64,000 nt of DNA, taken from the NCBI RefSeq assembly GCF_003340495.1, contig NZ_QASA01000001.1, positions 2,666,001 to 2,730,000 of the forward strand, in the 5' to 3' direction. Below are positions 1 through 8,982 of this stretch, in pieces. The DNA comes from Adhaeribacter pallidiroseus. Its GTDB lineage: Bacteria; Bacteroidota; Bacteroidia; Cytophagales; Hymenobacteraceae. Every line of letters starts with the position of its first letter. The first letter of the stretch is position 1. Under the pieces are notes generated by a model. It saw only the letters and a program-made list of their open reading frames with translations, had not been told where the DNA came from and made no database searches. Position numbers and translations under genes: made by a program.

Positions 1-2
1 CT

Positions 3-572
3 AGCTCCTACCCCATTATAATCTGGCTGACGGTAGTTCCGATGGCGCTGGCTTGTTTATTTTTATTGCTGTATATCACATTTCAGCCTTTCGTAGTGAA
101 AGCTTTGCATCATCATCCGGTGGCGAAACACTACCGGGCAGTCGAGTATCAACCCTTAGCGAAACCTATTTACTCGCGGGTAGCCATTGCCTTAGATTTT
201 AGCGAAGTAGATAAACACGTTATTAATAATGCTTTGGCCATTGGTAACCAGTCCGCCGAATATGTGCTGATTCATATTGTGGAGACCGCCGGCGCCTTAG
301 TTATGGGGCCGGATATTGTGGATTACGAAACTAGCTCCGACCAGCAAAATTTAGATCGTTACGCGAAAGATCTTCGCGCAAAAGGCTACCAGGTAACCGT
401 AAAGTTAGGTTACGGCAATCCAAAAAAATGCATCCCCATAATAGTAAAAGATTTTGATGCCGAGTTATTAGTAATGGGTTCCCACGGACACCAACTCATG
501 AAAGATTTAATACTGGGCACTACCATTGATTCGGTGCGGCATTCAGTTAAAATTCCGGTACTTATTGTTTAA
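3..572 (+). CDS. Nramp-family metal transporter, C-terminal part with universal stress domain (5' partial)
   Basis: The reading frame is open to the left edge, so the gene begins outside the window; the ATG at 42 is internal. The first ~30 visible residues form the end of a membrane helix (a run of L, I, V and F ending in TFQPF), then a linker, then a universal stress protein domain of about 130 residues. That domain starts at YSRVAIALDFS and carries the ATP-binding pattern G-2x-G-9x-G-T (GSHGHQLMKDLILGTT), ending in VLIV. In Bacteroidota this tail is typically fused to Nramp-family H+-coupled Mn/Fe importers; that part of the call is family knowledge because the transporter core is not visible. 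Other transporters with a USP tail are possible. Confidence 0.72.
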   Translation, partial: SSYPIIIWLTVVPMALACLFLLLYITFQPFVVKALHHHPVAKHYRAVEYQPLAKPIYSRVAIALDFSEVDKHVINNALAIGNQSAEYVLIHIVETAGALVMGPDIVDYETSSDQQNLDRYAKDLRAKGYQVTVKLGYGNPKKCIPIIVKDFDAELLVMGSHGHQLMKDLILGTTIDSVRHSVKIPVLIV

Positions 573-717
573 GCTTTTGGGCTGCTGACAAGTTAAAAAT
601 TTAAAAATTTGCCAGATTTAAAGCTTTTTAAAACCGGAACGAATACGGACGCGGCGGATGTTTCGTTAAAAGCATAAACCTAGGTCTTTATTTGTATTTT
701 CATTTTTGTTGCTCCCA

Positions 718-1290
718 ATGCGCTTCTTACCTACTTTTTTTAAATTTTTTATTGCCTTGTTGCTGGTGGCTTCCGTTGTTCCAGCTTTTAGTAAATCCGT
801 TCTTCATCCGCCGGGTAAAACCAAGAAAGGCGCTATAAATTGGTTAACTTTTGAGCAGGCCGTGGCGCAATCTAAAAAAGAACCCCGTAAAATTTTTATC
901 GACGTGTATACCGATTGGTGCGGCTGGTGCCGGAAAATGGAAAAAAGCACTTTTACCGATCCCGTTTTAGCAGATTACGTGAACAAAAATTTTTACGCCG
1001 TTAGGTTAGATGCCGAAAGCCAAGAACCTATTACCCTGGATGGTAAAACTTTTAATTACAACCAACAGAAAAGAGCCCACGAGTTAGCTTTTATTTTGCT
1101 GCAAGGTCAGTTGAGCTTCCCGACTACGGTTTATTTAGACGAAAATTTAAAAATATTGGCACCTGTGCCGGGTTATCTGGATGTGCCGGCTTTCCGGGAT
1201 ATAATTACCTTTTTTGGCGACAATCATTATAAAAAATTAACTTTCCCGCAGTATACCGCTAATTTAAAAACAGCCAAAAAGGCAAATTAA
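718..1290 (+). CDS. Exported thioredoxin-like protein with CGWC motif
   Basis: 190 residues from the ATG at 718. TTG codons at 706 and 709 would add four residues, but the ATG gives a cleaner signal peptide: MRF, a hydrophobic stretch to about residue 20, then Ala-x-Ser. A thioredoxin fold follows with the dithiol motif CGWC at about residues 68-71, preceded by DVYTDW and followed by RKMEKSTF, and a cis-Pro-like loop SFPTTVYLD near residue 140. This matches the DUF255/thioredoxin_7-like group of periplasmic thiol oxidoreductases. The substrate is unknown. The gene lies 14 nt ahead of mnmE on the same strand and may be co-transcribed with it. Confidence 0.82.
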   Translation: MRFLPTFFKFFIALLLVASVVPAFSKSVLHPPGKTKKGAINWLTFEQAVAQSKKEPRKIFIDVYTDWCGWCRKMEKSTFTDPVLADYVNKNFYAVRLDAESQEPITLDGKTFNYNQQKRAHELAFILLQGQLSFPTTVYLDENLKILAPVPGYLDVPAFRDIITFFGDNHYKKLTFPQYTANLKTAKKAN

Positions 1291-1304
1291 TAACGCACCT
1301 TCAT

Positions 1305-2690
1305 TTGGGAAATACAACCTATCTCCATTCCACAGATACCATTGTAGCTTTAGCCACGGCGGCCGGTAAGGGTGCCATCTCGGTTATCCGTTTATCCGGT
1401 CCGCAAGCCATTAGCATTTGTAATGCAATTTTTAGTGGAAAGAACTTGCTGGAGCAACCTTCTCATACCATTCACTTTGGTACCATTCGAGATGGTGCCC
1501 GCGTAGTGGATGAAGTATTGGTTTCCTTGTTTGTAGCGCCGCATTCTTACACCACAGAAAATGTAGTAGAAATTTCTTGTCACGGCTCCGATTACATTGT
1601 ACAGGAAATCATTAAACTTATACTTCAAAAAGGTGCTCGGTTGGCGCAAGCGGGTGAATTTACGAAACGCGCTTTCTTAAACGGGAAATTCGATTTAACG
1701 CAAGCCGAAGCCGTGGCGGATCTGATTGCCGCCGATTCTTCGAAAGCGCACGAAGTAGCTATAAAACAAATGCGCGGTGGGTTTTCAGTTGAAATTAAAG
1801 CCTTGCGTGCCCAACTCATTCATTTTGCCTCGTTAATCGAACTTGAATTAGATTTTGGTGAAGAAGATGTAGAATTTGCCGATCGTGCGGCTCTGGAAAA
1901 CCTGGTTCATCATCTGCAAAATCTTATTCGTAATTTGCTCCAATCTTTTACTTTGGGTAATGTGCTTAAAAATGGCGTAGCCACGGTTATTGTGGGTAAA
2001 CCCAACGCGGGTAAATCTACTTTACTGAATGTACTTTTAAACGAAGAAAAAGCTATTGTCTCGGATACCCCGGGCACTACCCGCGATTTTATCGAAGACG
2101 AAATATCCATTGAAGGCATATTATTCCGGTTTATTGATACCGCTGGTTTGCGCGAAACCCAGGACAAAGTAGAAGCCATGGGCGTAGAACGGTCGCGCCA
2201 GAAAATAGAAGAAGCAGCGCTCGTTATTTACCTTTTCGACGTGAATGAACTCACCCCAGCGGACTTAGCTACCGAGTTGGCTGCTTTAAACGTGCCGGAT
2301 AAACCGCTTTTGGCCGTTGCGAACAAAGTAGATTTAGCCGCTGATCTAGAGGTAGCAGCCTACCAAGCTATAGCCCCCGTGTTATTTATTGCGGCGGCTG
2401 ATAAAATAGGAATCACCGAGCTAAAGCAACACTTACTCCGCGCCGTGAACCAAGGCGACCTCACCACCGGTGCCAACACCATTGTTACCAACCTACGCCA
2501 CTACGCCAGTTTAGAACAAACCTACCAAGCCCTCGATGCGGTTTTACAAGGCTTAGCCAACGGCACCACCGGCGATTTTCTCGCATCCGACATCCGAAGA
2601 GCCTTATACGCTTTAGGAGAAATAACCGGTGATATTACTACGGATGATTTGTTGGAAAATATTTTCAGTAAGTTTTGCATTGGTAAGTGA
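1305..2690 (+). CDS. mnmE: tRNA modification GTPase MnmE
   Basis: 461 residues, the usual family length. With MnmG it installs the 5-carboxymethylaminomethyl group on wobble uridine 34 of certain tRNAs, in the cytoplasm. The N-terminal tetrahydrofolate-binding domain begins DTIVALATAAGKGAISVIR; the central helical domain carries the inserted G domain with P-loop GKPNAGKST near residue 230, DTPGTTRDF, and NKVD near residue 340; the C-terminus is the invariant FCIGK with the catalytic Cys. No in-frame ATG occurs before residue ~155, so translation must start at a non-ATG codon; the TTG at 1305 fits the family N-terminus. Confidence 0.96.
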   Translation: MGNTTYLHSTDTIVALATAAGKGAISVIRLSGPQAISICNAIFSGKNLLEQPSHTIHFGTIRDGARVVDEVLVSLFVAPHSYTTENVVEISCHGSDYIVQEIIKLILQKGARLAQAGEFTKRAFLNGKFDLTQAEAVADLIAADSSKAHEVAIKQMRGGFSVEIKALRAQLIHFASLIELELDFGEEDVEFADRAALENLVHHLQNLIRNLLQSFTLGNVLKNGVATVIVGKPNAGKSTLLNVLLNEEKAIVSDTPGTTRDFIEDEISIEGILFRFIDTAGLRETQDKVEAMGVERSRQKIEEAALVIYLFDVNELTPADLATELAALNVPDKPLLAVANKVDLAADLEVAAYQAIAPVLFIAAADKIGITELKQHLLRAVNQGDLTTGANTIVTNLRHYASLEQTYQALDAVLQGLANGTTGDFLASDIRRALYALGEITGDITTDDLLENIFSKFCIGK

Positions 2691-2951
2691 GATAACAACT
2701 TACCTAACCTTTAATTAAGAAACTACTTGCATAAAGTACTTTTTTAGAATTTAAAAGAATCTATAACTATTTGGTCTAGCTATTTACTAGCAGCAACATA
2801 AACCAAAAGCCTATAGGTTTTTATTCTAAATGCATCAAATTTAGATATTATAAGCTATCTAAACAATTGCATAGCCACAACTTAAAAAATCGAACTAATT
2901 TTTAAAAATGGGTTATGCTATATTCTTCAAGTACTTCATAAATTTCAAAAT

Positions 2952-3323
2952 CTATTCTATTGCATCCACTTTGTAGTGGGCTTTACCCAATGAACACGCA
3001 TGAGTATTTTCGAACCGGGCGTTCCATTCGCACACCGAGGCTAATATTGGTAATAAAGCCTGGCCTTTTTCGGTTAAAGAGTACTCCACGCGGGGTGGCA
3101 GTTCGCTAAAAGACTCCCGGAACAAGATACCGTCTTCCTCCAGTTCCTTTAATTGCTCGGTTAATACTTTCCGGGTAATCAGGGGAATTAAGGCATTTAG
3201 TTGCCCAAAGCGTACTTTCCGGGTATTAATAGTATGAATTATAATCGGCTTCCATTTGCTGCCGAGGGTAGCCATGGCCCGGGTCATGGCGCAGCTTTCC
3301 CCGGTAAATCTATCGTCTCTCAT
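2952..3323 (-). CDS. HxlR-family transcriptional regulator
   Basis: 123 residues; a winged-helix DNA-binding protein of the MarR-related HxlR family. Family hallmarks are visible: an N-terminal Cys in ESCAMTRAMATLGSKWKP, the recognition-helix region RFGQLNALIPLITRKVLTEQLKELEEDG, and the wing PPRVEYSLTEKG. Members often sense quinones, aldehydes or other electrophiles through the N-terminal Cys and repress nearby detoxification genes. The gene faces away from the RND efflux operon across a 1.2 kb interval that contains a perfect 12-bp palindrome at 4093-4104, so regulation of the efflux genes is a reasonable inference. Confidence 0.88.
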   Translation of the reverse strand: MRDDRFTGESCAMTRAMATLGSKWKPIIIHTINTRKVRFGQLNALIPLITRKVLTEQLKELEEDGILFRESFSELPPRVEYSLTEKGQALLPILASVCEWNARFENTHACSLGKAHYKVDAIE

Positions 3324-4092
3324 TTTACTTGTAATTATAAACTCAAATACTGACTAATTATAACGCTGGTAACACCAATTTAATTCTTTTGGGTTATCAT
3401 CTGTTTATACCGAATCGGCACAAGGCCGGATGTATTTTAATAAAATTTAAAAAATCTCGCTCAACCTTCTATTATTATATATCTCGAATAGTAGTTCACC
3501 ATCTGGCAAGCGGGTCCAGACGGAACTGGAACTAGTAGGCTTTACTCTTGGTACCTTTATCACCTGCCACATGAAAAGGTGCTTGAATCCTTTTGTTAAC
3601 CCCATGGCTCCAGTTTCTCAAATCAGCCTAGGGTCGTCAATCCAGCCATTTAATCTAAAAGCCCAGAAAAAATTAAATGCGCAATTTATTTAATTTTTAT
3701 TTTTCAGATTTCCTAATACCTCCGATTCGTTGAAGCTGCCAAAGGAGTTTTTGAAAAAAGTATTTGCCCCATACGAGCTTTGGTAAGGAGGAGCAAATTG
3801 CTGCGGTTTCTATTTTACGCTTTAGTTTACATGAACTCCTTTCTTTATGGCATTAATTACACCCAAACTGCTGCCCCTGGATAATTTATATCTGAAATCT
3901 TATAAACTACATACTCGTCGATAGTGCTTCTAAGTACTTGAGCAAAATTAAATTGATAAATATTAGGGGTTAACTAATTGATTAATAGCGCTTTATTATA
4001 CGAATAACGAACAACTAAAAACGACAAACTACTTATATACCAATGGTTACCTATAAGTAACTACTATTTTTCCCAATTAGTATCTTTTTGAA
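3324..4092. other. Non-coding interval between the HxlR gene and the efflux operon
   Basis: No convincing gene is seen. The interval is AT-rich and contains one copy of a 110-nt dispersed repeat (3927-4036), annotated separately, and several short inverted repeats such as GTTAC-6nt-GTAAC near 4048-4063. A 34-codon open stretch ending LPKEFLKKVFAPYELW near 3787 has no start and no recognisable relatives. Confidence 0.5.
3927..4036 (+). repeat. Dispersed intergenic repeat, copy 1 (110 nt)
   Basis: This stretch matches 20336-20445 end to end with the same length. It starts with identical CTTCTAAGTA, shares CAAAATTAA and TTGATAAA, and ends with a nearly identical block around ACGAACAACTAAAAACGA and then ACTACTTAT. 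The middle is diverged. Both copies are intergenic. Confidence 0.7.
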
Positions 4093-4111
4093 ACTATTAA
4101 TAGTACCTTTG
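4093..4111 (+). promoter_or_regulatory. Candidate operator palindrome overlapping a TAnnTTTG promoter element
   Basis: ACTATTAATAGT at 4093-4104 is a perfect 12-bp palindrome. Its last base begins TACCTTTG (4104-4111), an exact match to the Bacteroidota -7 element TAnnTTTG. A TTTTTG lies just upstream at 4085-4090, but the 13-nt spacing is shorter than usual. HxlR regulators bind AT-rich palindromes of this kind, so a site for the neighbouring HxlR protein, controlling the small ORF at 4155 and perhaps the efflux operon, is plausible but inferred. Confidence 0.45.
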
Positions 4112-4154
4112 GGTAACAAATGTAATCAAAATCTCCTGCAATAAAAATAAAACC

Positions 4155-4295
4155 ATGAAAATCAGTAGTATTAAGCAGATTCATAATCCGAAAACGCTAA
4201 CCAGTAATCGTGCTGGGGCCGAAAATCAAACCATTACTCATGAAAACATAAAAGCAAACTCTTCTATTAAATTTTTTAATTGTTGCCTATTCTAA
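4155..4295 (+). CDS. Possible 46-residue leader peptide or small protein
   Basis: An open frame of 46 codons starts MKISSIKQIHNPK and ends IKFFNCCLF, with a Cys pair near the C-terminus. It lies about 44 nt after a TAnnTTTG element and 274 nt before the efflux operon. No signal peptide or known domain is visible, and the upstream A-rich stretch (ATAAAAATAAAACC) is typical of Bacteroidota leaders rather than a Shine-Dalgarno site. It may be a true small gene, a regulatory leader, or chance. Confidence 0.3.
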   Translation: MKISSIKQIHNPKTLTSNRAGAENQTITHENIKANSSIKFFNCCLF

Positions 4296-4569
4296 TCTTT
4301 ACTCCTAAATAATTTTTAAAATAACTTCGTGTGCTTTGATCACTTCCTTATAAATCCCACACGATCTATTGTACCTCCATTAAATTTTTTAATTTTTTGC
4401 TGCGCAAACTAAAAAGTTTTCGATGGCGAATCTACTTCAATTTTAATCAAACCTTTCTAATCCCAGTCCTCTGATAAAGAGGCTTCCGGCGGCATATTTT
4501 TTCTTCTTTTTTAAACCATCTGCCTAGTGTAGTAGAAAAAGTCGCATTTACTATTTTAAAAATTTAATC

Positions 4570-5745
4570 ATGAAAAAAACCCAAAATTTTAATTATACCA
4601 GGCCCAGCTACTTTCTTGGAATAATAGCGGCTTTAATCTTGTCGGCTTGTGGCGCGAAAGAAGTGGCCCAAACGCCCCCGCCGGTACCTTCCTTGCCGGT
4701 CCTCAGCTTACAAGCTAATGCCGTTACCACTTACCAGGAATATCCGGCCACCGTGGAAGGTTTAACTACTATCGAAATCCGGCCGCAAGTAAACGGGTAC
4801 CTGGAGCAGGTTTATGTGGATGAAGGCGCTTATGTGCAAAAAGGCCAGGCACTTTTTAAAATAAATGAGCTGCCTTATAAAGAACAGCTCAATACTGCCT
4901 TAGCCGGCCTGCATGCCGCCGAAGCCGAACTCATCAATGCCCAACTGGAAATCGATAAACTGACTCCGCTGGTTCAAAACAAAGTAGTATCGGATATTCA
5001 GCTTAAAACGGCCAATGCCGCTTATTCCCTGGCTAAAGCCAGAGTAGAACAAGGAAAAGCCGCCGTAGCTGCTGCTAACATTAACCTGGGCTATACCGTG
5101 GTAAAAGCTCCGGTAAGTGGTTACGTCGGGCGATTGCTCCGCAAGCAAGGTAGTTTAGTAGCTCCCACCGATGCGCAGGCTTTAACAGAAGTCTCGGACG
5201 TGCACGAAGTACATGTTTATTTCTCATTGGGCGAGCAGGACTTTAATAATTTTAAAAATCAATACCCCGGCCAGAATCTAGCGGAGAAGCTGCGCTTGCT
5301 GCCCCCCGTGGATTTAGTTTTAACCGGCCAAAATACCTTTGCCAACCAAGGTAAAATCGATATGGTCGACGGCCAATTTGATAAAAATACCGGCGCGATT
5401 ACCGTAAGAGCTACTTTTCCCAACGCCGAAGGATTTTTACGGTCCGGGAATACCGGTAAAATAAGATTAAGCCGGAACCATACGAATACCATTCTGGTAC
5501 CCACCTCCGCTACCGTAGAATTGCAGGATAAAGTTTTTGTTTTTGCCGTGGGCGATAGCAATAAAGTAGCCCGGCAAGCCATCCAAATAGCCGGCAAAAG
5601 CGGCAGCGCTTACCTCGTGAAAGAAGGCTTAAAAATCGGGGATCGGATCGTCCTGAATGGTTTCGACCATTTACAGGAAGGCCAGATTATTCAGCCCGAA
5701 AAATCAGTACCCGATAGTTTGAATCGCACCACTTTTATCAGATAA
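4570..5745 (+). CDS. RND efflux periplasmic adaptor (membrane fusion) lipoprotein, AcrA-like
   Basis: 391 residues. The signal sequence ends in lipobox LSAC with Cys27, so this is a lipid-anchored periplasmic adaptor. The order is typical of AcrA/MexA: barrel-sandwich half (PQVNGYLEQVYVDEGAYVQKGQALFKI), a coiled-coil hairpin from about residue 110 to 175, the second lipoyl half (YTVVKAPVSGYVGRLL), then beta-barrel and membrane-proximal domains (LVPTSATVELQDKVFVF). It bridges the inner-membrane pump and the outer-membrane channel. It is the first gene of a three-gene operon; its stop is 5 nt before the pump gene. Confidence 0.94.
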   Translation: MKKTQNFNYTRPSYFLGIIAALILSACGAKEVAQTPPPVPSLPVLSLQANAVTTYQEYPATVEGLTTIEIRPQVNGYLEQVYVDEGAYVQKGQALFKINELPYKEQLNTALAGLHAAEAELINAQLEIDKLTPLVQNKVVSDIQLKTANAAYSLAKARVEQGKAAVAAANINLGYTVVKAPVSGYVGRLLRKQGSLVAPTDAQALTEVSDVHEVHVYFSLGEQDFNNFKNQYPGQNLAEKLRLLPPVDLVLTGQNTFANQGKIDMVDGQFDKNTGAITVRATFPNAEGFLRSGNTGKIRLSRNHTNTILVPTSATVELQDKVFVFAVGDSNKVARQAIQIAGKSGSAYLVKEGLKIGDRIVLNGFDHLQEGQIIQPEKSVPDSLNRTTFIR

Positions 5746-5750
5746 TCATC

Positions 5751-8700
5751 ATGCTTAAAAAATTTATTGACCGACCTGTTTTAGCTACCGTAATCTCGGT
5801 AATTATGGTGCTATTGGGTATTCTGGGATTATACCGGTTACCCCTGCAGCAGTTCCCCGACATCGCCCCACCGGCCGTGCAGGTAGTCGCGAATTACCCG
5901 GGGGCCAACGCGGAAACCGTATTACGTTCCGTGGCGCCTTCGCTGGAAGAATCGATCAACGGGGTGGAAAACATGACCTACATGAGTTCTACCGCCAGCA
6001 ACGATGGTTCGCTCATCATCACGGTTTATTTTAAACTCGGCACCGACCCCGACCAGGCCGCCGTGGACGTGCAAAACCGGGTAGCGCAAGCTACCAGTCA
6101 ATTGCCCGCCGAGGTGATTCAACAAGGTATTACCACTTCCAAGCAGCAAAACAGCTTAATTATGGTGGTAGATATGTATTCGGAAGATGCCAGTACCTAC
6201 GACCAGACATTTCTGGCCAACTACGCCCAAATCAACATTATTCCGGAAATTAAGCGGATTCCCGGCGTAGCCCAATCTATAATATTTGGAGGTAATAAAG
6301 ATTACTCCATGCGCGTGTGGTTGAACCCGGCCCAAATGGCTACTTACCAGGTAACGCCGCAGGAAGTAATGGCCGCCATCCGGGATAAAAACCTGGAAGC
6401 CGCTCCCGGCAAGTTCGGGGAAAGCAGCGCAGAATCGTTTGAATACGTGATTAAGTACAAAGGCAAATTAACCCAAACCAGCCAATACGAAAACATTGCC
6501 ATCCGGTCGAATGCCGATGGTTCGGTGTTGCGTTTGAAAGATGTAGCCCGCCTGGAATTTGGGGCTTTTAGTTACGGTAATTTTACCCGCGTGAATGGCA
6601 AGCCCGGAATCAACATCGCGGTGCAGCAATTATCGGGTTCTAACTCCAACGAAATCCAAATTGCCGTAGCCGAGCTAATGGCAAAAGCTTCCCGCGATTT
6701 TCCAAAAAATGTAAAATACCTGACACTCTACAATACTAAAATTTCGCTGGACTTATCTATTAAGCAAGTACAGCAAACTTTGCTGGAAGCTTTTATTCTG
6801 GTATTTATCGTGGTTTTCCTGTTTCTGCAGGATTGGCGTTCTACGTTAATTCCGGCCATTGCGGTGCCGGTGGCTATTGTGGGTACCTTCTTTTTTATGC
6901 AGCTATTCGGCTTCTCCATTAACCTGCTCACCTTGTTTGCTTTGGTACTGGCCATCGGGATTGTAGTGGACGACGCCATTGTGGTGGTGGAGGCCGTGCA
7001 CGCCAAAATGGAAACGAAACACCTGGCCCCGAAAGCCGCCACTGTGGAAGCTATGTCGGAAATTACCGGCGCGCTTATTTCCATTACCCTGGTGATGTCG
7101 GCGGTATTTTTACCGGTTGGTTTCCTGGAAGGTTCGACGGGCGTATTCTACCGGCAGTTTGCCTACACCCTGGCCATTGCCATTGTGATTTCGGCAGTAA
7201 ATGCTTTAACGCTTACGCCGGCGTTAACGGCTCTTTTTTTAAAAAATAATCATGCTAGTGCCGTAAATGGGCAAACACGAAAGAGTTTTCAAGCGCGGTT
7301 CTTTGCCGGTTTTAACACGGGCTTTGAGGCGTTTACGCAACGGTACGTGGGCAGCATCCGGTTTTTACTGCGCACCAAATGGCTGGCTCTGGGCGGTTTG
7401 GTGGTGGTTACCCTGAGCACCGCCTGGATGATGAGCCGCACCCCGACCGGCTTTATTCCTTCCGAAGACCAGGGCTTTATTGCGATTTCCTTAACCATGC
7501 CTTCGGGCGCTTCCTTGGAGCGCACTACCAAAGTAATGGCGCAACAAGAAAAGTTACTGGGCACGATGGAATCTAAAAAATACCTGATGGGCTTATCCGG
7601 ATTTAATATTCTGACGCAATCTTCGAGTCCATCATCCGGTATTGCCTTCGTGTTATTAAAACCGACCGAGGAAAGAGGACAAGTAAAAGATATTAATGCG
7701 ATTATGAATGAAGTACGGCAAAAACTTTCCGCCATTAAAGGAGCCGATTTTTTCGTCTTTACCTTCCCTACGGTGCCGGGTTTTAGCAACGTAGACGCCT
7801 TGGACTTGGTGTTGCAAGACAAGACCGGCGGCCCCTTGGATAAGTTTAGCGGTATTTCTCAGAATTTTATTGGCGAGTTAATGAAACAACCCGAAATCGC
7901 GTTTGCCTTTACGGCTTTTAAAGCGGATTATCCGCAGTTTGAACTGGAAGTGGACGAAAAGAAAGCCGACCAGTTAGGCGTAAAACTGAAAGATGTTCTG
8001 GAAACCATGCAGGCTTATTTTGGCAGCGCCCAGGCTTCGGATTTTAACCGCTTCGGGAAGTATTACCGGGTACTGGTACAAGCCGATAAACAAAACCGGT
8101 CTGATCCTTCGGCGATTGACCAGGTTTTTGTAAAAAATAATACCGGCGAGATGGTACCGCTGAATACTTTGGTGAAATTAAACCGGGTGTATGGTTCCGA
8201 AAATGCTTCGCGCTATAATTTATTTAATTCTATTCAGATAAACGCTATACCAAAACCCGGCTTCAGCTCTGGCGATGCCATTGGCGCCATCCGGCGAGTA
8301 GCCGAAAAGCAATTACCGAACGGCTATGCCTATGAATTTTCGGGACAGACCCGCGAAGAGATTTCCTCGGGCGGGCAATCCGCGATCGTGTTTATTCTGT
8401 GTCTTATTTTTGTGTACTTCTTGCTTTCGGCCCAATACGAAAGTTACCTCTTACCTTTTTCCGTAATACTTTCCATCCCGACCGGTATATTCGGCGTATT
8501 TGCGGCTATCGGGTTAACCGGAATTACCAACAACATTTACGTACAGGTAGCCTTAATTATGCTCGTGGGTTTACTGGCTAAAAACGCCATCTTGATTGTA
8601 GAATTTGCCTTACAGCGGCGACAGGCCGGCTTATCCTTAGTAAAAGCGGCCCTGGAAGCCAGCCGTTTACGATTGCGGCCCATTATTATGACATCCTTGG

Positions 8701-8948
8701 CCTTTATCGTGGGTTTGATTCCGATGATGTTTGCCTCCGGGCCCTCGGCGCAAGGTAACCACTCCATTAGTATCGGCGCGGCGGGCGGTATGCTTTCCGG
8801 GGTTATTCTGGGCTTATTAATTATTCCGGTATTGTTTGTCTTGTTCCAGCATTTGCAGGAAAAAATTACCGGCAAACCCCTTACCATCTTACCCGAACAA
8901 ACCAAGGAACACATAAAGCTCGGCTCATTACAAACAGTTAAAAATTAA
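5751..8948 (+). CDS. RND multidrug efflux pump, inner-membrane permease (AcrB/HAE1-like)
   Basis: 1065 residues, the family's usual size. A proton-driven trimeric inner-membrane pump that exports drugs, solvents or other amphiphiles. It starts MLKKFIDRPVLATVISV, the typical HAE1 N-terminus. The proton-relay aspartates are present as DD at residues 407-408 in GIVVDDAIVVVEAV (TM4), with a conserved Lys in LLAKNAILIVEFA near residue 943 (TM10). The two large periplasmic loops after TM1 and TM7 are complete. The hydrophobic/amphiphilic efflux branch fits better than the heavy-metal branch. It lies between the adaptor and the outer-membrane factor. No frameshift is seen. Confidence 0.96.
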   Translation: MLKKFIDRPVLATVISVIMVLLGILGLYRLPLQQFPDIAPPAVQVVANYPGANAETVLRSVAPSLEESINGVENMTYMSSTASNDGSLIITVYFKLGTDPDQAAVDVQNRVAQATSQLPAEVIQQGITTSKQQNSLIMVVDMYSEDASTYDQTFLANYAQINIIPEIKRIPGVAQSIIFGGNKDYSMRVWLNPAQMATYQVTPQEVMAAIRDKNLEAAPGKFGESSAESFEYVIKYKGKLTQTSQYENIAIRSNADGSVLRLKDVARLEFGAFSYGNFTRVNGKPGINIAVQQLSGSNSNEIQIAVAELMAKASRDFPKNVKYLTLYNTKISLDLSIKQVQQTLLEAFILVFIVVFLFLQDWRSTLIPAIAVPVAIVGTFFFMQLFGFSINLLTLFALVLAIGIVVDDAIVVVEAVHAKMETKHLAPKAATVEAMSEITGALISITLVMSAVFLPVGFLEGSTGVFYRQFAYTLAIAIVISAVNALTLTPALTALFLKNNHASAVNGQTRKSFQARFFAGFNTGFEAFTQRYVGSIRFLLRTKWLALGGLVVVTLSTAWMMSRTPTGFIPSEDQGFIAISLTMPSGASLERTTKVMAQQEKLLGTMESKKYLMGLSGFNILTQSSSPSSGIAFVLLKPTEERGQVKDINAIMNEVRQKLSAIKGADFFVFTFPTVPGFSNVDALDLVLQDKTGGPLDKFSGISQNFIGELMKQPEIAFAFTAFKADYPQFELEVDEKKADQLGVKLKDVLETMQAYFGSAQASDFNRFGKYYRVLVQADKQNRSDPSAIDQVFVKNNTGEMVPLNTLVKLNRVYGSENASRYNLFNSIQINAIPKPGFSSGDAIGAIRRVAEKQLPNGYAYEFSGQTREEISSGGQSAIVFILCLIFVYFLLSAQYESYLLPFSVILSIPTGIFGVFAAIGLTGITNNIYVQVALIMLVGLLAKNAILIVEFALQRRQAGLSLVKAALEASRLRLRPIIMTSLAFIVGLIPMMFASGPSAQGNHSISIGAAGGMLSGVILGLLIIPVLFVLFQHLQEKITGKPLTILPEQTKEHIKLGSLQTVKN

Positions 8949-8982
8949 TGCGGCAGGCTTTCACAAAATTTAAAAAAATAAC

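Noticed and set aside
3700-3790. A 34-codon open stretch ending LPKEFLKKVFAPYELW in the efflux-regulator gap
   Set aside because: No start codon, no upstream continuation in any frame, and no family recognised; too short to call a pseudogene.
7379-7576. Shadow frames inside the RND pump and other large genes
   Set aside because: They lie fully within strongly conserved genes in other frames and show no independent start signals.
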